The notes under the pieces: generated by a model
Databases searched by the model: none
Told to the model about the DNA's origin: nothing
What the model saw: the letters and a program-made list of their open reading frames with translations, nothing else
Translations under genes and position numbers: made by a program
Shown here: in pieces, positions 1 to 5,426 of the stretch
Position numbering within the stretch: the first letter of the stretch is position 1
Layout of the letters: each line of letters begins with the position of its first letter
Assembly: GCA_002308775.1 (NCBI GenBank)
Contig: DBVT01000120.1
Span: 25,251-32,037 of the forward strand
DNA length: 6,787 bases
Source of the DNA: Mageeibacillus sp. UBA1257
Lineage (GTDB): Bacteria > Bacillota > Clostridia > UBA1212 > UBA1257
Direction: 5' to 3'

Positions 1-491
1 AGATAGCCCTGGCTGTCATTTGCGAAGAGGACGAGCCATACGACTGACATCGCGACGCCGCTCGTAAGAGACGGAGCGTAAAATGCAAGCGTATATAACG
101 GTCTGATCTTTTGAGGGACCTGGTTGATGAACCATGCGAAGAAGTACGACATGATATATCCGACAGGTCCGACGATGACAGCGTAAAAGAGCGTATTACT
201 GAAAGCTTTTAAGAACAGCGGGTCATCTACGAAGAGGTATACGTAGTTGTCCCATGCGACGAATCTGGGGGCTTCCAGGATGTTGTAATACGTGAAGCTG
301 AAGAATATGGAAACAGCCAGCGGAATGATGGTGAAGATGATGAAAACGATAAAGAACGGAGCGATCAGTCCGTATGACATCTTATGATTCCATATCTCGT
401 GCATCGTATAGCCGAATTTCTTTTCGACATTGAACAGCCTCTTTTTCGGAGCTTCTGTCTTATTCTTTTCCGACTTTTCTTTCTTGCTCAT
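1..491 (-). CDS. Sugar ABC transporter permease, MalF/UgpA type (3' part cut by window edge)
   Basis: About 163 residues of an inner-membrane permease subunit that would carry a sugar across the membrane as part of an ABC importer. A lysine-rich cytoplasmic N-terminus (residues 1-39) is followed by three hydrophobic segments at about 41-65, 95-122 and 133-157. Between the first two lies the 'FVAWDNYVYLF..DPLFLKAFSNTLFY' pattern, which matches the 'FVGLDNY..l..dp.f..al.NTl' signature of MalF-like permeases. The family is usually about 290-300 residues, so roughly half is visible, and the EAA loop that contacts the ATPase lies outside the window. The ATG at 491 is the only usable start, because an in-frame TGA lies three codons upstream. 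The gene sits 23 bp after the solute-binding protein gene on the same strand, so the two are probably co-transcribed. The MalG-type partner would be expected next, beyond position 1 (inference). The substrate cannot be told from sequence. Confidence 0.92.
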   Translation of the reverse strand, partial: MSKKEKSEKNKTEAPKKRLFNVEKKFGYTMHEIWNHKMSYGLIAPFFIVFIIFTIIPLAVSIFFSFTYYNILEAPRFVAWDNYVYLFVDDPLFLKAFSNTLFYAVIVGPVGYIMSYFFAWFINQVPQKIRPLYTLAFYAPSLTSGVAMSVVWLVLFANDSQGY

Positions 492-505
492 AATAGATCA
501 TTCAT

Positions 506-514
506 CCCCCTCTC
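506..514 (-). promoter_or_regulatory. Purine-rich ribosome binding site of the permease, unusually distant
   Basis: On the minus strand GAGAGGGGG ends 14 nt before the ATG at 491, longer than the usual 5-9 nt. A five-codon reading frame (ATG at 505, TGA at 488-490) lies between them and its stop overlaps the permease start as ATGA. It could couple translation of the permease to upstream ribosomes, but its own start touches the purine run directly, so independent initiation is doubtful. Confidence 0.5.
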
Positions 515-3500
515 TTAGTTCTTTTTAAGGATAGAGCCTGTGATACCGAACTCATCCTGTTTACGTTTCATTTCCTTGTTGATCTCCTTAACAGCGTCTT
601 CAAGGGCTATTCTTGCGCTGTCGCCCTGTACGACTGCCTGGTTGAGAGCGGTGAGCAGGTACCTGCTCGTGTAGTAACCGCCAAGGACGTTCGGGCTTTC
701 CATATATCCGAGCTCGTCATCCCAATGCTTGTAGATAATATTAAGCTCGTCTTCGGAATATGCCATATTTTTAAGAGCGTTCTTATTCGCGGGATTCCAT
801 CTCGAAGCGATACCGAATGTCGCTTCAACTTCCTGCGCATAAGTCGACTGTGTTTCTGCGGAGAGCCACCATTCGAGGAATTTCCAGCTTTCCTCGTACT
901 GTCTGTCCTCTTCTTTTTCCTGTTTTATGATAACTGCGCAAGTTCCGTTACCGCCACAGTATCTCGCGACCTTAGGCGTTCCGTCTTCCTCGTATCCGAC
1001 TATATGTCCGGGTACCGGAGCCATTGCCCATTTATCCGCGAGTTCGGGAGCAGCGTATGAGATCTGGCAGTAGAATCCGAGATCTGCGATTCCAAGAGGC
1101 ATCTCGCCCGTTCTGAATCTCTGGTAAAAACTTGCAGTGTAAGGTAATTTATATTTGATATAGAGGTTTGCGTATTCGATAAAAGCATCATAAGCGACAT
1201 CAGTGTCCAGAGCGGATCTGCGGCCGTCTTCATCATACAGCGATCCTCCCGCCTGATACAGGAAAGGATAATAGTTTCCGACTCCGTACGGGAAGTAGAA
1301 ATCCATATTATTTTCCTGAAGTCTCGGGAGCACTCTGTAAAGATCTTCCCACGTTTCGGGAGGCGTGATCTCGAGTTCATCGAGAATGTCTGTTCTGTAG
1401 AACATCGCCGCCCATCCCTGTGTCTCAGGGAATGCGTAGTAGTTTCCTCTGTGGAGGTACGAAATGAACGCGTTATCAAGGTAATCCTCTTTCCAGAGTT
1501 TCTTGAATGTGTTCCATTCCATTCCCTCTTCCTGATCGTCATCTATTCCGTTTTCGTTCATGTCGTTGAGCGGAACGAGAGCGCCTCTGACAGCGTATTC
1601 AACAGGAGTTCCCGCGCCGATCGAGATCGATACGTCAGGAGCCGTTCCGGCGACGTAGTGAAGCATGATCAGGCTCTCTGCGGAACCGGCTACCATGTTG
1701 AGGTCCACCTTGATATTCGTTTCGGGAGTGAACGACTCGGCTATCATATTCCTCATGATGTCGACGTATTCACGTCCTCTTGCAACGTATACGGTGATCT
1801 CTTTTGTCGCGTTTTCAGACTCTTTTGTGGCGCCTATGCTCGAATAGTCCTTGGTAAAAGACAGCGCGAACTGCTTGACGTTTACTTTGAAATTCTGCCA
1901 TGCGTTGCTTCTCGCCTTTTTAAACGTTTCGCCGTCTTTGGAGATCATCATGTAGTCTACCATAAAAGGCTGCTCTTTTGCATGGACCATCGTATCACTG
2001 ATACCGGTGATCGCGTCGTTGATCTCGTTCATTGAGATCGGCACGTCCTCGATATCCTTCTGCAGGTTATCGAAAAGCTTCTTCGCGACCATAACGGAAG
2101 ATCCGTAGTAAGGAAGATTTCCGCCGTTGTTCAGTTTGATATCCTCATAAATCTTATTCAGCGTCTCCGAATAAGTCTTCAGATCCTGTCTGATCGTCGG
2201 AATATAAATATCGAGGTCCCAGTCTCTGTTTTTATCGACTACATAGCCGCCGGATGAAGATCTCGCCGATCCTGTGATCTGGCTTATCTTTCTGAGCATT
2301 CCGGAAATAGAATCGATGCATTCACCGAGTTTCTGGAGGGAATGACGCAGCGGTCCCGTTTTACTTGTGAGCCTGATCGTGTGTTCTCCTGCTGTCAAAT
2401 AAACGAGATAAGGTTTCTGGTTCGCGTCCTTCAGCGGTTCGCAGACCCAGCCGTCGGAATACGGGAAACAGTATTCCTGAAGCTCGGTGTAAGGTATCTT
2501 TCCGTCGATCTCCACATCTCTGTACGTAACGATATATGAAAGGGTCGTGTTGTATCTGAACGAGATCTGATACCAGCCCGTTTCGGGAACGTTAAAATTC
2601 CATGAAGCCGAAACACCGCCGTTCTGCCATCTGTCACCGCCGAGGATATTGTAATGAATGAGTTCATATGCCTGGGGTGATGAAGCGTAGTTGTAGTCGT
2701 AACCCATACGCAGAGCCATATCGTTCGTTTCAGCGGGCATCTCGAGTTCGTACTTGAGGGCCTCTCCGTTGAACTTAGCGGAATCGCTGTAGCTGTTGGC
2801 GGCCTTGTATTCCTCATATGTCGGAATAACTTCCGGTGCGACAAGTCTGAGACCCTTAATTACTCCTGCCTCTCTTGAAAGAGTCAGCGTGATGACGACC
2901 TTTTCTCCTTCTTTAGCGGGCTGCAGGTAAAATCTGTACGGATTGAGATACAGACCCTGAGCGTGGTGCATCGTCGTAGTCTGCCAACCGTAGTATTCCT
3001 GCTGCTTCGGTCTCAGTTCGTTTCCCATGATATCGAGCTCGCCTGCGGAATAAAAACCGTACATTCTCGTGAGCTCAAGGTTACCTGCCTCAGAGAAAGG
3101 CGCTTCACCGTTGATCTCGATTCCGAGAAGCATATTGGTGTCCTTGCCCTGAGTCATCAGGTAATCGAGCTGAATGTAGTACCATGCTTCTTCCTTCACA
3201 TCGACGGTGAATCTGAGTACGGCGTTTCCGGAGCCGTTGTAGTAGATCGCCTGAGGATCCGCTTCGATGGTGTGAGATGTGACCGTCGATCCGTCCTCGT
3301 TAAAAATGGAATATTCCATCCCTTCGAACGCGGAGAAATTGCCTTTCGAACCGGAAGCGTCAAATACAGCGTAAACGGGCTCACCTGTGTACATGCTGAT
3401 ATTTTTACCGCTGTACTTCGTGAGGACTTTACCGTATTCGAGGTACTTGTCCTTCAGCCTTTCCTCGTTTTGCGTGAACGGGTCCATCTGCATCTCGTCG

Positions 3501-3631
3501 TAATTGTTTCTTGTGAACTGCTTGGCCTCAACCTTTCTGTTTCCCCGAATGATGAGGAACACAGCGAGAGCAATGACAAGTACGCCGATAACGGATGCCC
3601 ATATCACGACCTTTTTCTTTTTCTTGTCCAT
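515..3631 (-). CDS. Large membrane-anchored extracellular solute-binding protein with duplicated jelly-roll-like modules
   Basis: A 1038-residue protein, more than twice the usual 400-450 of a family 1 sugar-binding protein. Residues 2-7 are lysines and 8-28 a hydrophobic helix followed by RGNRK. There is no lipobox cysteine and no clear signal-peptidase site, so it is probably an uncleaved anchored protein facing outward. Two related beta-rich modules follow (about 85-275 and 290-565), sharing AWYYIQLDY (149-157) with GWYQISFRY (352-360), and IEINGEAPF (171-179) with VEIDGKIPY (373-381). The second is interrupted by a largely helical stretch at 422-555. From residue 611 a family 1 solute-binding domain runs to about 1015, with landmarks APDVSI, PETWEDLYRVLP, YPFLYQAGGSLYDEDG, FLEWWLSAETQ and a calcium-loop-like D690-E701. 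The start at 3631 has AGAGG 9 nt upstream. It is the first gene of the operon and feeds the permease. A carbohydrate substrate is inferred from the permease and the jelly-roll modules; the exact ligand is unknown. Confidence 0.93.
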   Translation of the reverse strand: MDKKKKKVVIWASVIGVLVIALAVFLIIRGNRKVEAKQFTRNNYDEMQMDPFTQNEERLKDKYLEYGKVLTKYSGKNISMYTGEPVYAVFDASGSKGNFSAFEGMEYSIFNEDGSTVTSHTIEADPQAIYYNGSGNAVLRFTVDVKEEAWYYIQLDYLMTQGKDTNMLLGIEINGEAPFSEAGNLELTRMYGFYSAGELDIMGNELRPKQQEYYGWQTTTMHHAQGLYLNPYRFYLQPAKEGEKVVITLTLSREAGVIKGLRLVAPEVIPTYEEYKAANSYSDSAKFNGEALKYELEMPAETNDMALRMGYDYNYASSPQAYELIHYNILGGDRWQNGGVSASWNFNVPETGWYQISFRYNTTLSYIVTYRDVEIDGKIPYTELQEYCFPYSDGWVCEPLKDANQKPYLVYLTAGEHTIRLTSKTGPLRHSLQKLGECIDSISGMLRKISQITGSARSSSGGYVVDKNRDWDLDIYIPTIRQDLKTYSETLNKIYEDIKLNNGGNLPYYGSSVMVAKKLFDNLQKDIEDVPISMNEINDAITGISDTMVHAKEQPFMVDYMMISKDGETFKKARSNAWQNFKVNVKQFALSFTKDYSSIGATKESENATKEITVYVARGREYVDIMRNMIAESFTPETNIKVDLNMVAGSAESLIMLHYVAGTAPDVSISIGAGTPVEYAVRGALVPLNDMNENGIDDDQEEGMEWNTFKKLWKEDYLDNAFISYLHRGNYYAFPETQGWAAMFYRTDILDELEITPPETWEDLYRVLPRLQENNMDFYFPYGVGNYYPFLYQAGGSLYDEDGRRSALDTDVAYDAFIEYANLYIKYKLPYTASFYQRFRTGEMPLGIADLGFYCQISYAAPELADKWAMAPVPGHIVGYEEDGTPKVARYCGGNGTCAVIIKQEKEEDRQYEESWKFLEWWLSAETQSTYAQEVEATFGIASRWNPANKNALKNMAYSEDELNIIYKHWDDELGYMESPNVLGGYYTSRYLLTALNQAVVQGDSARIALEDAVKEINKEMKRKQDEFGITGSILKKN

Positions 3632-3640
3632 AAACTCAAA

Positions 3641-3645
3641 CCTCT
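3641..3645 (-). promoter_or_regulatory. Ribosome binding site of the solute-binding protein gene
   Basis: AGAGG on the minus strand, 9 nt from the ATG at 3629-3631. It supports this start, which also places the lysine-rich segment and membrane helix at the very N-terminus. Confidence 0.7.
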
Positions 3646-3679
3646 CATTAGTTTATTTGAAAGAACAAAATCGATATAA

Positions 3680-3716
3680 TTTTCCCCGCCAAAAAATCAC
3701 TTTTCAACGCCAAAAA
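3680..3716 (-). repeat. Two 16-nt direct repeats, 21 nt apart, in the transport operon leader
   Basis: Read on the plus strand, TTTTCCCCGCCAAAAA (3680-3695) and TTTTCAACGCCAAAAA (3701-3716) agree at 14 of 16 positions. Their offset is exactly 21 nt, two turns of B-DNA, as expected for tandem sites of an AraC-type or response regulator protein on one face of the helix. They lie about 40-80 nt downstream of the predicted transcription start, so a bound protein would more likely repress than activate. They could also act in the RNA. The repeat is seen directly; its role is inferred. Confidence 0.55.
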
Positions 3717-3730
3717 TGAGCCGACGTAAA

Positions 3731-3745
3731 AAAAGTCGAACTTTT
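3731..3745 (-). other. Small AU-rich hairpin with T-run in the operon leader
   Basis: On the minus strand AAAAGT, loop TCG, then ACTTTT is a perfect 6-bp inverted repeat whose 3' arm runs on into three more T residues. It lies 13-27 nt after the predicted transcription start. With only one G-C pair it is weak, so it may be a 5'-end stabilising hairpin, a leaky attenuator or chance in AT-rich DNA. Confidence 0.3.
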
Positions 3746-3749
3746 GGGC

Positions 3750-3774
3750 AAACTATACAAAAATATTATAGTTT
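3750..3774 (-). promoter_or_regulatory. Candidate operator dyad over the -10 and start of the transport operon promoter
   Basis: A perfect 8-bp inverted repeat, AAACTATA (3750-3757) and TATAGTTT (3767-3774) with a 9-nt spacer. It covers the -10 element at 3765-3770 and the expected transcription start near 3758. Placement over the start fits a repressor site that would shut the operon off without sugar. One arm necessarily includes part of the TATAAT, which makes chance symmetry easier. No regulator gene is in the window. Confidence 0.45.
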
Positions 3775-3793
3775 TTTTGTACAAGAGTGTCAA
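3765..3793 (-). promoter_or_regulatory. Consensus sigma-A promoter of the solute-binding protein/permease operon
   Basis: On the minus strand TTGACA (3793-3788) and TATAAT (3770-3765) are both perfect matches to the sigma-A consensus, with the optimal 17-bp spacer. The spacer contains an 8-bp palindrome, TTGTACAA (3777-3784). Transcription should start near 3758, giving a leader of about 125 nt before the ATG at 3631. A promoter this strong before a sugar transporter suggests control by repression rather than activation (inference). No clear CcpA cre site was seen nearby. Confidence 0.85.
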
Positions 3794-3817
3794 CAAATTT
3801 TTGCCTAAAAAAGGAAA

Positions 3818-3830
3818 AAGTTTTGAACTT
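3818..3830 (-). terminator. Possible weak terminator after murD
   Basis: About 15 nt after the murD stop, the minus strand reads AAGTT, CAA, AACTT (5-bp stem) and then a T-rich run interrupted by CC. It is in the right place and orientation, but the stem is short and has only one G-C pair, so it would be inefficient. If it fails, murD transcripts could run into the transport operon. Confidence 0.25.
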
Positions 3831-3844
3831 ATTTATTAATTATA

Positions 3845-5263
3845 TTATTTTAACTCCATTACGAGTTTTTTGAACGTTTCTCCGCGCTCTTCGAAGTTTT
3901 TGAACATATCAAAACTGGTGCTCGCGGGTGACAGGACCACATCATCGCCGCGTTTGGCGACTTTTCTCGCAGTCTTCACGGCATCCGTGTAATTATCGCA
4001 GTGATATACATCTATGTCGAAGCCTGTCCCGCTTTGCGCGGCATATTTTCTTGCGGCATCTTCGATGAGTTTTGCAGTGGGACCTGTGAGGATCATCGAT
4101 CTCACCTTTTCGCATATCGTTTTTCCGATGGCGTCGTAAGAGATACCCTTGTCTTTTCCGCCTGCTATCAGGACTATCTTTTTATCGAACACGCTCAGAG
4201 CGTTGATCGTCCTGTTGGGGCTTGAATCGATCGAACTGTTAAAATATTTTACTCCGTCGAGTTCGCGGACGAATTCCATTCTGTGGCTCACACCGCCGAA
4301 TTCGGCAGCTATCTTCCTCGCGTCCTCTATATCTTCCTCGTCCTTAGTCGCGCAATATGCGGCCATGTAATTTTCGACATTGAAAAGGCCTTTTATACGT
4401 ATTTTGTCAGTATCGTAGATCTTGCGCTCTCCTTCGTCGTCCCTGTATATTACCTCGTTTCCGCGTAAAAATGCTCCGTTTTCGCCTTTTTTGAGTCCTG
4501 CATAAGCCGAAAACGTGCGCAGATCGCCTTCCTTACGGAAATATCTCTCGCTATCCTTATTTCCCCTGTTTAAAACATAAATTCCGCATGAATCTCTGAA
4601 TTTCAGGATATTTCCCTTGGCGTCAAGATATTCATCATATGTTTTATGATAGTTCAGATGGTTGGGAGATACGTTCGTGATAACAGCTACATCTGTTCCG
4701 ACAGACATATTCATAAGCTGAAAGCTGCTGAGTTCAACGCATACCCTGTCTTTTTCCGTTATCATTCCGAGTTTTTCAAGCAGAGGCGTTCCTATGTTGC
4801 CTCCGAGGTATACGAGACCTCCCCTTTTTGAGGTGTTCTTTTCGAGAAACAGTGAGATAAGAGTCGTGGTCGTCGTTTTACCGTCGGAGCCGGTGACGCC
4901 GTAGATTTTCGCGGGACAGAAACGCAGGAACATCTCCATTTCCGAAGTCATTTCACATGCCGCGTTTGCAAGTTCGGGAATATCGGGTCTCAGTCCGGGA
5001 GTTCTGAAAAGAAGGTCATATCCTTCGCCTATGCGGCTGAGATAGTCTTCCCCCGCATAATAATCGACGTCAAAGCCGCCTTTTTGGAGATCTTTTACAG
5101 TATCTGCGGTGTCCTGATCGAAATTTTTATCAAAACAGCGAACAGAAGAAGCTCCCGCTTTTTCGAATATGCGAGGCAGAGGCTTGTTGCTGATGCCCAT
5201 ACCCGCGACAGCAATTTTTTTATTTTCAATTTCCTTCCGGAAACCGCCGTATCCTTCTCTCAT
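3845..5263 (-). CDS. murD: UDP-N-acetylmuramoyl-L-alanine--D-glutamate ligase (MurD)
   Basis: A cytoplasmic ATP-dependent ligase that adds D-glutamate to UDP-MurNAc-L-alanine in peptidoglycan precursor synthesis. The 472 residues are close to the family's usual 440-460. Seen in order: an N-terminal nucleotide-sugar-binding fold with GMGIS (21-25); the ATP P-loop GVTGSDGKTT (122-131); ELSSFQL (177-183); TNVSPNHLN (196-204) with H202; K216, which aligns with the carbamylated lysine of the family; NVEN (295-298); SHRMEFV (326-332); AGGKDKG (367-373); and the C-terminal LSPASTSFDMFKNFEERG (444-461). The segment usually written NDSKATN reads NSSIDSS (342-348), lacking the lysine of E. coli MurD; an isoleucine there is, from memory, common in clostridial MurD. 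The start at 5263 has AAGGA 5 nt upstream. No other cell-wall or division gene adjoins it, so it lies outside a classical dcw cluster. Another Mur ligase is unlikely given the C-terminal motif. Confidence 0.95.
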   Translation of the reverse strand: MREGYGGFRKEIENKKIAVAGMGISNKPLPRIFEKAGASSVRCFDKNFDQDTADTVKDLQKGGFDVDYYAGEDYLSRIGEGYDLLFRTPGLRPDIPELANAACEMTSEMEMFLRFCPAKIYGVTGSDGKTTTTTLISLFLEKNTSKRGGLVYLGGNIGTPLLEKLGMITEKDRVCVELSSFQLMNMSVGTDVAVITNVSPNHLNYHKTYDEYLDAKGNILKFRDSCGIYVLNRGNKDSERYFRKEGDLRTFSAYAGLKKGENGAFLRGNEVIYRDDEGERKIYDTDKIRIKGLFNVENYMAAYCATKDEEDIEDARKIAAEFGGVSHRMEFVRELDGVKYFNSSIDSSPNRTINALSVFDKKIVLIAGGKDKGISYDAIGKTICEKVRSMILTGPTAKLIEDAARKYAAQSGTGFDIDVYHCDNYTDAVKTARKVAKRGDDVVLSPASTSFDMFKNFEERGETFKKLVMELK

Positions 5264-5301
5264 GATCTTCCTTTTCTTCCCGAAACGATCCGGGCATAAA
5301 C

Positions 5302-5321
5302 AGTATATAAATATTTTACCA
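5302..5321 (-). promoter_or_regulatory. Probable murD promoter region (extended -10 candidate)
   Basis: On the minus strand TGG-TAAAAT (5321-5313) resembles an extended -10, and TATACT (5307-5302) is a second -10-like hexamer. Neither has a good TTGACA at 16-18 nt, so the exact element is uncertain. A small CCCG/CGGG inverted repeat (5279-5294) sits in the leader just before the murD ribosome binding site. Confidence 0.35.
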
Positions 5322-5349
5322 CTGTCTGACGTAAAATTAAATCCTTAAA

Positions 5350-5378
5350 TTGTAAACACTCAATATTTGTGGTATACT
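5350..5378 (+). promoter_or_regulatory. Promoter of the DUF1385-prmC operon
   Basis: TTGTAA (5350-5355), a 17-bp spacer and TATACT (5373-5378), with TG one base before the -10 (extended -10). This predicts a start near 5385 and a leader of about 40 nt. A short dyad, ATCCG-GGAT-CGGAT (5389-5402), lies at the start of the leader. The promoter is divergent from murD. Confidence 0.72.
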
Positions 5379-5426
5379 TTGCAATTGAATCCGGGATCGG
5401 ATATTTGTGCATTACGGAGAACCTAA

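Noticed and set aside
488..505. Five-codon frame just before the permease start, with stop overlapping the permease ATG.
   Set aside because: It is too short to judge and its start abuts the purine run with no spacing, so I mention it only with the ribosome site.
1000..2035. Long alternative frames on both strands (180 and 194 codons) inside the binding protein gene.
   Set aside because: The translations are rich in Arg, Ser and Thr or are motif-free, and they overlap the conserved binding domain read in the true frame.
2963..3679. Open reading frame of 238 codons on the plus strand opposite the binding protein gene.
   Set aside because: It is antisense to a well-supported gene, its protein shows no recognisable motif, and it runs through the promoter leader. 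It is a codon-composition shadow.
3504..3719. Plus-strand 71-codon frame entering the transport operon leader.
   Set aside because: No ribosome site or homology was seen, and it overlaps the start of the binding protein gene in antisense.
3632..3844. Possible riboswitch or T-box in the 213-bp gap before the transport operon.
   Set aside because: The leader is AT-rich, only about 125 nt long, and shows none of the conserved motifs of riboswitch families I know; only short repeats and a weak hairpin are visible.
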